DNA of 64,000 nucleotides from Vermamoeba vermiformis. Lineage: Eukaryota; Tubulinea; Echinamoebida. Positions 1 through 11,547 of the stretch are shown here, in pieces. Positions within the stretch are counted from its first letter, which is position 1, and each line of letters opens with the position of its first letter. Where the stretch lies: the NCBI GenBank assembly GCA_045837725.1, contig JBEWZL010000013.1, positions 62,001 through 126,000 on the forward strand, given 5' to 3'. The translations under genes were made by a program, and so were the position numbers. The notes beneath the pieces are model-generated. The model ran no database searches and was not told the DNA's origin. It saw only the letters and a program-made list of their open reading frames with translations.

Positions 1-2850
1 TAGCTTGTTAGTGCTTTTTCAAAATAATAAGAATAATTTACGTACCTGGATCGTAGATCAAGTAGTTTTGTTTGCCATTGAACCAAAGCTTGTTAACAAA
101 TCGTTAATGCGGAGTAAATTATTAAGTTAATATTTACCTTATTGTTCACTTTTAAGAAGGTATCAGCTCGGTGGCTTTCTTCGAACCTTTCGCTACTCAT
201 TTCAATTTCCTCCCAGGTGTGCGTCTTCGAAGGATCCAAAATTTCGTCTAAATAATCAAATATTAAGATTTCATCAACGCAAACTTCATTAAGCCTTACT
301 TAAGGGCATTCGCATAAAATTTTTGACCCGATCTTGAAAAGATCGAATGGAATAGAAGCCATAGTCGTCCCAATAATCTAAATAACAGAAAGACCCTTCA
401 TTCGCATATAAATAATCGCCAATGATGGCTAGGTTCGTGCCAAATCTATAAATAACCGATCAATCGCTGTATACCAGAAAACGAGTGTTGAACTTACTGC
501 GGATGCGGCGGGTTCGTGAAGGCAACTTTAACAGCCTTAAATGTGTACATAGGCAGCGTTTCATCTTTTGAAAAGAGTGGTTTTACACCAAAGAGGGCAA
601 CATCTAATCAATACGGTAAGAAAATAATTTTTCAAGATCTTTCAACGAACCTCTCGGGATCTGTCCACGAGCGTTTTTGATGAACTGATTGGCGCCTAGT
701 TCAAGGAGCGTATTCACCATATTAGTATCTCCGCGTTCAGCTGCAATGTGTAAGGGCGTTGAATCGCTTTCTTGGTGACCGTTCGGGTTCGCTTCTGCAA
801 TTGAAACATCGTCAGCTGACAATTTTAAGAGGTCAAGTCGCGCTACTTACTATGATTAATTATTAAAGCTTTGACAACCTCCGGCGATAGTAATGCTGCG
901 GCAATGTGTAGCGGAGTTTGATAAAACGGGTTGAGCGATTGAACGTCGATTCCAGCCTACGAAATTTCGCCGTCAACACACGGGTCAGAAAAACATAAAA
1001 AAATGACAGATTGAACTTACTTCGATCATAGCGCGAGTTACGGTGATAATATCGTCGTTTTTAGTCTGCTTAGAGCGAATTAAGAATGCGTGCAAATATG
1101 TGCCCTGCTTCGTAGCGCTTGGTCGGTGAATGTCAATGCCGGCCTGAATCAACTTCAAGATGTACTACAGCAATACTTAGTCAGCAATATTCCGATGAAA
1201 ACAGTGAAATATTCGAATAAATTCTTGTAATAATAGGGTTTAAATACTTACTGGTATACTAAGGACCTCTATCGCGTGGTCTAACAACGACTTGCCATCT
1301 CTAATTTCATGAAAATCGAGATTTTTGTCGTTGAACACCGCAAGATCAACTTTCTCTTTGCAATACCACGCAACATTCAAACCCTCCTTGCTCTTGATAT
1401 TGATGTCTAATTTTGGATTGCGCATGAAATGCCCTGCTCGGTCCTTTTTCTGTGCCGCAACGAAAAATGCAGGCAATCTAACGAATAATTATTTAAATGA
1501 GCGGAAGATCGAATTAAATAACGTACCCGTCTTTAACTGTGTTTGGATCACCGCCAAGCTCCCAAACTCTATTGGCGACAACGTCCCAACCCTGGTGAAC
1601 GCAACTCTTGGCAAAATTGAGAATGCTTTCATGTTCCGGGTCGTTCAGATCCGCACCATTGGCTAAGCAAATTTCGATTACGTCAATGAGTTCGCGTGGG
1701 TAGTAAAGTGCAGGAAAAGACTAGAGAATAAGATTAATATAGCCTTTAAGGTTTCTACGAAAAGAAGCAATTACCTGCTCTAAAGCCTTGTTGAAAAATG
1801 CCTTGCGATCAGTGATAATTGCTACGTTGATAAACCATCGAAAACTGTGCAAATATTCACGGTATTGCCTAATTTGGTAAAATTAATATGTGCCTTAGAA
1901 ACGATGAGTGTTCGAGATACCTTTGCATCAAACCAGTCCACAGGCCAATAATATCGTCTTCTCCCTCACGCCAATTGTAGATTCGCGATGAGTCGCAGAC
2001 CCTAAGCAAGGGTGATCCGGATGCGCCCCGCACAGCTGGATTAATTTTACTGCAAATCCCATTCCAAGTCGGACTCGAAATCTCTTCACCATTGTAGGTA
2101 CATGAATAAGATTGTGCATCTTCATTGTAATGTACGCGATAATTCTCGTACACGAGTGGTGCAGCTAGATCTTCTCTACGACAAAGTGTTATGATAAAGC
2201 CATCGTCGTCACATCGAACTAGCCATTGATTAGGACGTAAAATCTTTTTGGCAATGTCTTCTGATATGAAGCCGAAGAAACTTTTGCTGATATAGAAAAG
2301 GTGATTAGATTGAGATCTCAGTTAAAGACTCTTTCTTATTCTTACTCGATAGTACTATCATGATTAAGTATATCGGAAATGAGATCGTTTGTAACGCTTT
2401 CCGACTTGGAGTTTGGGTAGAATTTAAAGACTTTTTTAGCGCGTTCATAGCTCTTCTTTGTGACGAAAAGGTGCTCGCGAGTCTCATCCGTGCAGAGGAC
2501 TGCGAATACCGAATCGATCGCTTCCGATGGAAATATAGCACCCTTTTCAGCGGAATCTCGAATATGCTTAAAGAAGAAATCGTTTAAGGGCACTTCCTCT
2601 TTGTCATTTAACAGCTGATCGAGTTCAGCAAAAAGCGAATTTTCTAAAATTATACAATTATTAGCACTTGCATGCAAATTACAAATAACTTAATTTTTAT
2701 GGAGCAAATAAAATTCTGAATTGTAGAAACGAAATTAAATTTCAGTCCGTCGCGGATGTGTCCTTCGCTTACCTCCAATCGTCTCATCCATTCTAGCAGT
2801 GAACGGTTAATAGTAAGTGAGGAGAAATATGCTGTTGCTTCTACGCGTGC
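1..2850 (-). CDS. SH2 domain plus ankyrin-repeat protein (3' end beyond left edge)
   Basis: Likely a phosphotyrosine-binding adaptor. Minus-strand exons lie at about 2643-2346, 2287-1903, 1867-1775, 1719-1527, 1477-1252, 1163-1021, 957-853, 797-651, 604-499, 431-302, 247-139 and 88-46, joined in phase. The second of these carries an SH2 fold: GFISEDIAKKIL (helix A), WLVRCDDDGFIITL with the FLVR-type arginine, then NYRVHYNED (strand D). Downstream exons give ankyrin-like repeats, for example STPLHIAAERGDTNMVNTLL and QTPLHIAAALLSPEVVKALI. The C-terminal exons (GDYLYANEGSFCYLDYW, then HTWEEIEMSSERFEESHRAD) match no family I recognise. A further 5' exon near 2850-2683 is open but its phase does not fit cleanly, so the true start is unresolved. 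Dictyostelids are known to have SH2 proteins with unusual partner domains. SH2 call about 0.75; gene span about 0.85. Confidence 0.8.
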
Positions 2851-3653
2851 CTGAAAAATGACCAAGACTTAACAGCCAACGGCTAAAAATTTTAATCGGG
2901 CGTCCCTAAACCCTTTGAAATATAAATTAAACTAGTTTCGACGCATAACTATAATTAAGTAACCTGTTACCTACAACGCTGGTAAGCGAGGAATACAAAT
3001 CCCTGAAGATCAGATCAACATCCACGGTTTGACTAATTTTTGCTTAAAACCAAGCATGTTCTTGTACGGCTGTCCGATTTTCCACAGCACTCTTTGTCAG
3101 CCATGTTTAAACGATACATACAACACGACGGATAGATCGGGTAAAATTTTATTGCAAATTAATTATTTTAAATATTGATTATTCAAATAATGCATGAAAA
3201 TGAGACTCTCTTTCAGATTAATTCAATTATAAATTATTACTTACTAATATAAATTTGGTAGCCGCAATTTTGCCAAAATTAAATAGCTGAATCCTTGAAA
3301 AAGTTCCACAGTGCCCAGGCGACGTGCAATAAATAGCAAGAATATGCGCGGTAAGTCATACATCCATAACAGATAATGAAATAATAATTTATCAAGCAGA
3401 TATCTGTGCTCTGATCCAATGATTGACAGAAGCGGAATAACAAGGTACCTCACGCGAAATAATTTTTAATTAGTGTCGTGCTCCACTTCTAAAGCATAAC
3501 GAATGCGTTGCACGTTGCCTATTGTCATCCACATCGCGTAATCGCCATAGTTAACGTTTGGCACCCAGATATTTGTATCTCGTCGTTTGGATCAAGAATC
3601 TTTTCAGTAATTAAACTTTTGGTAGCCGTTAAAATTGGTTTTTTTTTTTTTTT

Positions 3654-3713
<60 letters not shown>

Positions 3714-3878
3714 CCCCCCCCCCCCCCCCCCAAAAAAAAAAAAAAAATCAACCCTCATTCGCCTTTAATTTTTGGTTGAAAGGGATTAATTTATCTGCTA
3801 TTAAGAAATTTTTTTAAATGTCTTTTGATTGATCCCGTCTCCAAATGATTTTTTCTGGTAACACAGCACGCAGATAGA
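2851..3878. other. Intergenic, with homopolymer block
   Basis: This stretch separates two divergently transcribed genes. A short minus-strand open reading of about 23 codons starts at 3104 (MADKECCGKSDSRTRT) and could be a first exon of the SH2-ankyrin gene, but I could not join it in phase. The rest is AT-rich noncoding sequence apart from the homopolymer block. Confidence 0.5.
3639..3747. repeat. T75-C19-A15 homopolymer block
   Basis: About 75 T with one G at 3654 run directly into 19 C and then 15 A. Open frames read through this block encode only Phe, Pro or Lys runs and are not genes. It may be a real low-complexity tract or a sequencing/assembly artefact; the exact lengths should not be trusted. 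Confidence 0.9.
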
Positions 3879-5340
3879 ATGAAAAAATCAACACCTATTA
3901 CAAAAAGAAGAATTATGTTGCCTGCCCAAGAACCAAAAGAACAAAAAAGTTCGCTTATTTGTTTATTCCCTGACTGCCGTATATTACCCGTCGATATCTA
4001 TTATCACATATTCGGATACATTAGCGCGAATATACTGACCTAGTAAGTCAATCAGATCCAAGCGATTTCCACATCTAACACCGAATGTCAGCGTCTCTGT
4101 ATCAAAACAATGGAAAGAACATGTCGCTAAATTTATTGTTGCAGCAAAGGCTACTACGGTAATTAAGGCTCTAATTACTCCAAAAAATTCGGGGTCGATT
4201 TTGAGATTCGGGTTGGATTGGTTTAACAGGTAGGTTGTACTGGCGACAAAATAAGTTATTTTAATATAACTAATAGTATTCGAAGGCACATATTAAAGTC
4301 ATTACCGTCTATGACCCAATTGCTTGAACTGAACATTACGGTCAAATGTTCGTCCCGAAGTTTACTCGTCAATAACGAATCTGACCCGACTGACATCGTT
4401 TGCGGCCAGAAGTATACATCATAGCGATGCCTCTCTTATTTTGCAAGCGTTTTCGGGACTTAAATCCTTTCGGGCGTTATTAACCGACGACAAAGATGAA
4501 CAGGGATCTTGCGATCCGACCGCAGAGCGTTTTCAAGGAAAGATCCGACAATTCACAAGATGTGACTGCTTGACTAAAGAGAAAGAGAGTTACAACGCAG
4601 ATTTTTTTTACGCTCTGCAACACGCAACACGCCTAGAAAATTTGGATCTTTCTTTTCGACACTTGCCAGTACTTCCACGGTACTTATCAACTCTCACTCG
4701 ACTTACGCAGCTAACGCTGGATTGTTACTATCACCTGCCTCAATGTTTTGTGCTACACTTCAGTACTTTGACGAACTTAGAAACTATCAGTTTGCCCGAC
4801 AAAACGCTGCAACACTATTCGACAAAGAACTAGAGAAATTTTTTGCACCTTTCACAAAACTTCGCGCTCTCACTAATTTTATGACTCAAGTGGAGGTTGG
4901 ACACGAAGATATTTTGAAAATTGATTTGTTTCAGCGCTTGACGAAGATCGACAAGATCGACTTGGGATCCACTACCGAGACACCCGAGGCATTGCGTCAC
5001 ATTAAACATTTGGCAATATGTAAGTCAGGAAATAGATTTGCGGTCGTGGAACCTTTCTAAGCAATGGTTAGGTTTGGCGTCTTTCCACGTCCCTTTCGTT
5101 GCTTCACTTGTTACGCTGGAGCACTTGGAGATTTCGATTGACACCCCTCCGGCTGCCGCTTTATGGCATTTGACGACGCTTACTAAATTGAAATCATTGT
5201 ATTTTAATAATTGTGAGCGAGCTGATTGGGAGTTGATTTATGGGTACGCTAGTCAAATGACAAATCTGGCGATTGTTCGAGTACGGCCAGCTCATTTTGC
5301 AGGCAAACTTCCTTACGCTTGGCAAAGGGTCGAAGATTGA
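3879..5340 (+). CDS. F-box/LRR protein A (two compensating frameshifts)
   Basis: Predicted SCF substrate adaptor. Exons at 3879-4042, 4092-4229, 4277-5019 and 5072-5340. The N-terminus holds an F-box-like motif (LPVDIYYHIFGYI) followed by VSVSKQWKEH and then irregular leucine-rich repeats such as TRLENLDLSFRHLPVLPRYL. It is a close paralogue of the next gene downstream, with the same four-exon structure. Aligning the two shows one extra base near 4341-4350 and one missing base near 4815-4825; between these points the homologous protein lies in the +1 frame, so total exon length is still a multiple of three. Either both are sequence errors or the middle third of the protein is scrambled. Start chosen at the first ATG in frame with the F-box. 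Confidence 0.75.
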
Positions 5341-5577
5341 TACCGCTTGTAAATAAAATATTTTTAACTTTAAGGTTATTCGCCATAATCCATTTTACGG
5401 GCTGAAAAAGATCCAGAAACGATAATGAAATAGCTGAACAAAAAATAATATCTGCACAGATCCAATGTTCCGCTTCTGTCAATCGTCACATGTTGCGTTA
5501 GTGCGCAACACGAGTGGCATTAAATGCTGCATTAGTTGACATCCATTTTATCGGGAATCACCAAAAGGATAAGGATA

Positions 5578-7107
5578 ATGGATCGAAGAAAAAAAAAGCA
5601 CAAATCGAGGCACCACAGCTCCCAAGACGAATCGGCAATCCTTCAATTGTTTCCTGGTCGAGATGTTCCGATAGACATTTATGCGTTAATTTTTGAATAT
5701 TTGGCAGGGTATTCAGGCGAAAGCTGGTAAGCTTCGATTTGATTCATAATAATAATTAATTTAGAATATTACAATATTAAAAATTCGAAATAATTACAGC
5801 ATGCTAGTGTCGAAGCAATGGAGGGCCCATTTCTCGCAATTTGTTCCGCGTGCTTGCGCGTCGATCTTGCCTAAAAGAAGAATATCCAAGGAAATTGCGC
5901 AATCCATTCGTCATTTGGACATTGACGATAGTTGTGGGTACGATAGAATTTATTAATTACATTTTTTGATTAAATGATTTATTCTTTTAGCTAACTGAAA
6001 AATACATTTTAGCTGGATCGACCGAACATTACTGAATTTCAAAATGCTTCGAGAATTGGATATCACCATCGACGTAGATCCATCAGCCTACAAAGTAATC
6101 GCTAAATTAACGCAACTAGAGGCTCTTTCAATTAATAGCATTCACCACAACGATGCCACGCTCATTCTACGCAAATTGACCGGTTTGAAACGATTGAAAG
6201 CATTTTTAACTGATGATAAAGACATTACGAGAGAGTTTGATGAAGATGATGAAGACGAAAAATACAAAATTATGGATCCGGAGATCTGTCATTGCAACGA
6301 TCTCGAGAAAGATGCGTACACGATAGAATTCTTCAAAGCGCTTCAAAAATTAACGAGATTGGAGCATTTGAAATTAAAATGTCGACATTTGCCGGTCTTG
6401 CCGAGACACCTATCCAATTTGACTCGACTGACGTCAATAGAATTCACCGGTTTCGATTTCCCGCCTTGCTATCCGCGACATTATAGTACATTAACAAATA
6501 TAGAGGAATTTACAACTGCCTACGAGGTTGTGAACAGATATTCCGCGGAACAAATACAAAAACATTTCGCACCATTCGTCAAACTTACCTCGCTGAATAA
6601 TCCGATTTATTTTGAAAACACACAAAAACAAGGAAATATTAGACACGGATTTATTTCAACGGTTGACTAGACTTCGCCATATCGGCTTGATTACGGAATC
6701 AACGCTGCCAATCACGCTGCCAAATATCAAGCATTTAAAAATATGTTCGTACATAATAATTTCTTTCTGGGAAATGACCGACACTAATTTTCAACAATTA
6801 ATTATCAGTTCTTCCCTCGCATCGAGTTTCAAATATCGCAGCAATGACAGCACTGTCGTATTTGCACATTGCAATAGAAACTCCGCCTTATGACAGCTTT
6901 TGGCAGCTAACGACGTTGACAAACTTGCAGTACCTGGAGTTCAATGGCACAACTACTGAGGAGGACGAGGAAGGCAAATGGACCATGATCTGCGAGTACG
7001 CTAAGAAAATGACGCGACTTTCGGTAGTTCACTTCGAACCATCTTTTACTATGAAGAGTGCAGCACTTCCCTACTCTTGGCAACGAATTGAAGAGGACAT
7101 GCTGTGA
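5578..7107 (+). CDS. F-box/LRR protein B (one +1 frameshift)
   Basis: Paralogue of the upstream gene. Exons 5578-5726, 5800-5937, 6013-6744 and 6809-7107. It starts with a basic leader (MDRRKKKHKSRHH), then an F-box-like helix pair (VPIDIYALIFEYL), then MLVSKQWRAHFSQF and LRRs including LEHLKLKCRHLPVLPRHL and LTTLTNLQYLEF. An acidic insert (DEDDEDEKYK) sits in the middle. Exon lengths sum to one more than a multiple of three: the frame changes at about 6605-6612 inside a T run, and both halves match paralogue A. The gene therefore reads cleanly only if one base is surplus. Probable role: recognition subunit of a cullin-RING ligase; substrate unknown. Confidence 0.78.
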
Positions 7108-7297
7108 TTTAAATTTGCAAGTAAAATAAGCCGTAGTTCTCGAGCTTGTTTGTAAACAAATTCTAATTGATTTTAATACGAAGTAAATGATGTTTGAGTT
7201 GCGATCGTGGTCTGATCCAGATTCGACTGGACTTTTTCATTATTTTTTTTATTATCGGGCCTTATGTAGCTCGAATAATATGTTGTTAATTATTGTT

Positions 7298-8617
7298 TTA
7301 TCGGATATTTACAAGATTGACAAGCTTTTCTGACAGCTTAGCAATTAGTTCTTTGTCTTTACACGACACATCCAAGATTCGTAGCCGTGTCAAAGCAGTG
7401 AGATGAAACAAAAGCTCTGGCTCTTTGATGTTTTGAATACGTAGCTCCTTTAAAGTTGTAAGACGAGAGATGTAATCCATATCGGCAGCATTCAATCCTA
7501 CAAGCAAAAGAGTTGTTAACTTTTCATTCTCAATAAAACTCAAACAACATACTGAACATTCGTAAATATGTTATATTCTTCAATGGTATTGTAACATTTT
7601 CTAGTGTCACACAACTGTGTATTGCTTGCAGTTGTTGAATAAATGTCGATGATGCAATATTCGTCGTTAAGAATGAAATGATCGTCTAAGTTAAAAGATA
7701 AACTGCGCAGCTTGACCAGTGGTTTGAATAACGTGTCCCATTGCTCTGTTGTATATTTTAATCGGAGACAAGGGAAGTATAATCTGAGTTCTTCGAGGTT
7801 TGTTAAGGCGCTTATATGTAACGGCAAGCACGGATCCAACACGCCACGACGCTTGGATAAGGCATAAAAAACTAGTTTTGTTAGCGTCGTTGGCAGCATT
7901 TCAAGTTGATTTGCAGTGCAATCTAGTTCGCCAATGTCAATCACGAGCCTCTCCAATCTCGTAAGCTTTTGTAGTGTCGTGAATAGTTTCGTCACACTGG
8001 TCCATGCGTCGTCCTCACATCGGCAAATTCCGTCGAAATAATCGTATGAAATTTCATCGTCGCTCTCGTCGGACATCTCTTCGTTAATTCTCATATCCAA
8101 GTGCTTCAAATTTGTGAGCCGTTGTAATACATAGATAGCGTTGTTTCGGGTGGCCATCATCTGTAGGGACTCAAGTTTTGTAAGAGAGGCAACGTGCTTC
8201 CAAAATCGAGCGGAAAACTCTTCGGAACCAGTGACCAATTCCTTGAGATTCGTGAGACGAACGAGCCTGCTAGACCTGAGGTAAAGGTTATTACGAACCA
8301 ATTACATATATTAAAAGCAAGTGCATACTTTTTTGTATCAACGGAATCTATGCGCAATTTGGTGACGTTGCAATAGCTTGGGAATAAAAACTTTCGATAA
8401 AATAATAATTCTGACGAAGCAGACGTTAGAAGCAAAGGGATATTACTATACCATTGCTTTGATACAGACGAGCTGTAATAATTAATTATTTTATATGCAA
8501 AAAATGGATTTAGATTTACCAAGTTTCCACTGCATCGTCGTCAAGAAAATCCACTATGATTTTTAGTATTTCGGGAGGAAAGTGGGCATTCGGAAGCAGC
8601 TGCAGTGTTTGATCCAT
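7298..8617 (-). CDS. F-box/LRR protein C (one +1 frameshift)
   Basis: Third paralogue, on the opposite strand and convergent with B. Exon 1 (8617-8520) encodes MDQTLQLLPNAHFPPEILKI, an F-box-like start; exon 2 (8472-8329) SSVSKQWYSNIPLLL; exon 3 from 8275 carries the LRRs (RLVRLTNLKELVTG and following); a last exon ends at 7298. The reading frame shifts by one extra base between about 7651 and 7675; beyond it the correct frame gives STFIQQLQAIHSCVTLENV, matching the other two paralogues, and the last splice junction is in phase only in that shifted frame. Protein function beyond a predicted SCF adaptor is unknown. Confidence 0.75.
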
Positions 8618-8850
8618 GTCCTAAAACGTTTTTGGATCGTGCGCGTATTTTTTGTTATTTTAATACGCTTCAGTCGGAATTGTGCTTGCTCTATTGATGC
8701 ATTTAACACAAAGAAAGATATTTGAAACACAAACACAAGATTTGATAGGCATTTATTCCACTTTATTAATGTTCACAGATTCGTATTTCATTTCACTTAC
8801 TTGAGCCAACTTTTAAATATTCCTCGACATGGTTATACTTCCGTGTTGTT
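8618..8850. other. Intergenic spacer
   Basis: AT-rich sequence upstream of F-box/LRR gene C. I see no coding signal or conserved motif in it. Confidence 0.5.
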
Positions 8851-9560
8851 CTAACGACAAATGGCACTAAGTGTAACAAACCAATTGGCGAACAACAAAT
8901 CTCGATCTAGCACGTGCTTTTTGGGAGATTTCTTAGTGTCACGTGACTGGTCGACAATGAATCTTCGAATCGTCCTCCGAACATGATCAATGTAGTCCGA
9001 TATATCATCAATGAAGCGTGGCCAAACGGATATTTCTTTTGACTGAGCCAGACTTGTAAGTTCTCGTGCCTCGTTATCTGCCAGCCGAGCCCTGTTGCAT
9101 CACTGCTCGAGTCTTGGTATCGTCAGGCACGGTAAAAATACTTTATTGATGCAAGATCTTGTTCTCGTACTAGCTGAAATGCAATGGGGCACTGTCGATG
9201 ATAACGTACCGTTAGGATCACTCAGCCTCAATGTGCGCGACTTACTATGATTGAATATTAAAGCTCGAACAACCTCCGGTGATAGTAATGCTGCGGCAAT
9301 GTGTAGCGGAGTTTGATAAAACGAGTTGAGCGATCCCAGCCTAAGAAATTTTGCCGTCAATACGCTGGTCAAAAAGCATAGCAGAGTGCGAGTTACGTTC
9401 GGTTAAATAACCTCTTGTTTAAAATTTCTAACCACAATCATAGCGTAACTGAAGAGCGATAGGCTGAACTTACTTCGATCATAGCAAGTTAACTTTAAGT
9501 TCGCGGATGTGTCCTTCGCTCCTCCCTTTCTGGCAGTTAATTAATAACTGTTAATAATCC
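8851..9560 (-). pseudogene. Decayed partial copy of the ankyrin gene
   Basis: The segment 9245-9370 matches 850-975 of the SH2-ankyrin gene closely, including QTPLHIAAALLSPEVV and the flanking intron. Another shared 20-base block, TCGCGGATGTGTCCTTCGCT, occurs at about 9500 and about 2751, so this copy joins two parts of the parent that are 1.7 kb apart there; SH2 and several ankyrin exons are missing. Downstream on the minus strand an 80-codon open stretch (9095-8851, ARLADNEARELTSLAQ to FVTLSAICR) has no start codon and could be a last exon. A truncated expressed gene is possible; a pseudogene is more likely. Confidence 0.6.
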
Positions 9561-9599
9561 CAGATATGCTTACGTACGCTCAGCCTTTTACGCGGAAAA

Positions 9600-9610
9600 A
9601 CTATAAAAGG
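9600..9610 (+). promoter_or_regulatory. TATA-like box
   Basis: The sequence CTATAAAAGG lies about 20-28 bases upstream of the first coding codons of the small gene that follows. The match is good, but the short distance leaves almost no room for a 5' UTR, which adds to doubt about that gene's start. Confidence 0.4.
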
Positions 9611-9628
9611 CTAGTCTAGTGCATTTTT

Positions 9629-9984
9629 TTGGGGGGCAACGGCAACAACGATTGCGTAGCCTCATTTGTGGTCAACAAGTACGGCAAGAAGATCGACGGT
9701 GCTACTATCAGACCTTACAACAACCCTTACTCGTGCGAGTTCACTATGGGCGGCGAAGTTATGTGCAACGGCGAAACCGTCGGATTTGTGTACGCGGGCG
9801 AGAAGGATATTGAAGATTACTTCGTACCTATTGCTGCTATCTTCACTTTCTTCGTCGAGAAGTTCGTCATGGAGAGCCTTGAGACTCAACAGCCGATGAC
9901 CCAAGAGCCCGCGCCCGGATCTTTTGCTGTAAGTCCTTTGTAACCTCAATAATTAGTGCCAATCTAATATCAATATTGTAGTAA
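9629..9984 (+). CDS. Small protein of unknown family, start codon missing
   Basis: An open reading of about 100 codons (GNGNNDCVASFVVNKYGKK ... FVPIAAIFTFFVEKFVMES) with GC-richer, well-used codons. Exon 1 ends at 9928; the intron 9929-9981 joins directly to a TAA, so the protein ends PGSFA. There is no in-frame ATG: the frame opens in a T7G6 run (9624-9636) after an in-frame stop at 9617. A miscalled homopolymer hiding an ATG, or a lost start, would explain this. The mix of short strands and a hydrophobic segment (PIAAIFTFFVEKFV) recalls tubby/LURP-one-like folds, but I cannot claim that family. Confidence 0.55.
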
Positions 9985-10390
9985 ATGCGCACGAGCTCAA
10001 AGTATACGCGGCTACCAGATGTAGAAGCGGATGAGATGAAATTGCGAAATAAACTGTTTAAGCTCCCAAATTAAGTGTAATTATTAATTTAATAATTTTA
10101 TGCGCCGGAAATAACAGTAACAATTAATTTAAATAACGCATCTTGAAGTTAAAGCAACGTCTCTTACCAGGCAAGTTGCATTGTGCAGATTGCGCATAAT
10201 TTTAAATATAATATGCACTAAATACGAGGTGGGTGCTGGTGCACTCTTCTAATGCAGCATTCGCTGGATTAAATGTCACCCAACGAGTTTTCTTCGTTTT
10301 ATTTTTTACCACCAAGACGGTTTCGGTTTTCGGCTTCAAAGTATAAATCCTTTATACTACAACAACAGAACACGCTCTAAATATTACGGA
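9985..10390. other. Intergenic region before GPx
   Basis: AT-rich sequence holding the 3' end of the unknown small gene and the GPx promoter. No gene or clear motif seen. Confidence 0.5.
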
Positions 10391-11492
10391 ATGGTTCGGC
10401 CAAGTTCACAGCCGAGCAGATCCGTTTTTATTCTGTTCTTTGTTTCCTCTTGGCTATTAGTTTGGTAAGATTATCGTATAAAGAATATATTAATTATATA
10501 TTTGCCAATAATCATGCTATTTGCTCCCGTAGAGGTTGGCAAATTATTCCTACATTATTGATCTGCGCTCAAAACGATTTTATTTCGGTTATTAACTCTT
10601 TAAAAATACAGGTATCTATTCTATACCCCACCTCCAGCAAAACACGGCACCGATAATTCCATTTATCAATTTTCAGTAAAAGATATTGATGGTAACGTTG
10701 TCAGTTTGGATAAATATCACGATAAGGTAATACTATATTATTTAAATATTTAATGCATAATTTTACGCGCTTGATTTTCATTACTGGTTGAAATTCAATT
10801 TAATGAAAGGATCGTGACCAGTCAATCTCACTTACAAATACTCAGGTGCTTTTAATTTCAAACGTCGCTTCGGAGTGACGATACACAAAGACACACTATG
10901 CTCAATTAGTCGAATTATACAAGAAATATAAAGACGATGGTGAGTTAGGATCCGCTAATCCGACAACTGCTTCTCATATCTAATTACTTCAATTAATATA
11001 GGCTTAGTTGTGTTAGTTTTCCCTTGCAATCAATTTGGCGAACAAGAGCCCGGTACTGACGCTCAAATTAAAGAGAAGTTGACCACGAACTTTAAGGTCA
11101 ACTTCCCGATCTTCTCAAAGGTTCGTTAAGTCGCTTTTATTAACAAGATTATCGTTTACAACGTGCTCAACTTATGAACATAGATCAATGTCATCGGTAA
11201 AGATGCGCATCCGTTGTTCACGTACCTCCAAGAACAGACAGCCGGCGGAGACATTAAGTGGAACTTTGAAAAGGTATGCCTTTAGATGATTATATATAGT
11301 GTATAATACACCTTTTATTGAAATCAATGACATCGTGGCTCTGAATAATGAGTTAGCTTCGTGCACACGTACACATTTCTAACGTTTGAGTAGTTCTTGG
11401 TGAACAGACAAGGCTTCCCTGTAGAGCGTTTCAGAAGTGACACCGAGCCGAATGAACTGGAAAAGGACATTCAACAATTGTTGGGCGCGTAA
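10391..11492 (+). CDS. Selenocysteine glutathione peroxidase, secreted or ER
   Basis: Reduces H2O2 or lipid hydroperoxides with thiol donors. Six exons (10391-10464, 10612-10726, 10846-10939, 11002-11120, 11184-11273, 11394-11492) sum to 197 codons. A signal peptide (SVFILFFVSSWLLV) leads; the thioredoxin-fold body has YQFSVKDIDGNVVSLDKY, then NVASE followed by an in-frame TGA (10876-10878) exactly where GPx enzymes carry the catalytic Sec/Cys, then FPCNQFGEQEPG and KWNFEKFLVNRQG. Sec, Gln and Trp of the catalytic tetrad are all visible. The residue after Sec is Arg, where Gly is usual. Introns are in phase throughout, and a SECIS-like hairpin lies in the 3' UTR, so the TGA is read as Sec, not as a stop. 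Confidence 0.92.
10876..10878 (+). other. Selenocysteine TGA codon
   Basis: In-frame TGA in exon 3 of the GPx, within NVASE-U-RYT. Coding sequence and GPx motifs continue for more than 100 codons beyond it. Confidence 0.88.
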
Positions 11493-11547
11493 TTACGTCA
11501 AACTAGAAACTGCTGCGAAGAAGCAACTTGAGCACGTGTCGATGACG

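Noticed and set aside
3733-3747. A15 tract as the tail of a SINE or processed gene
   Set aside because: No element body, target-site duplication or RNA promoter boxes next to it; it is joined directly to a C19 run.
3508-3817. Open frames of Phe, Pro and Lys runs on both strands
   Set aside because: They are only translations of the T/C/A homopolymer block.
3984-4289. Minus-strand 101-codon frame opposite F-box/LRR gene A
   Set aside because: The plus strand carries the F-box and splice sites in this stretch; the minus frame has no recognisable domain.
7298-8617. LRR genes as NLR-type immune receptors
   Set aside because: They have F-box starts and no NB-ARC or NACHT motif.
10876-10878. TGA as an inactivating stop in GPx
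   Set aside because: It falls exactly on the Sec position, the gene is otherwise intact, and a SECIS follows.
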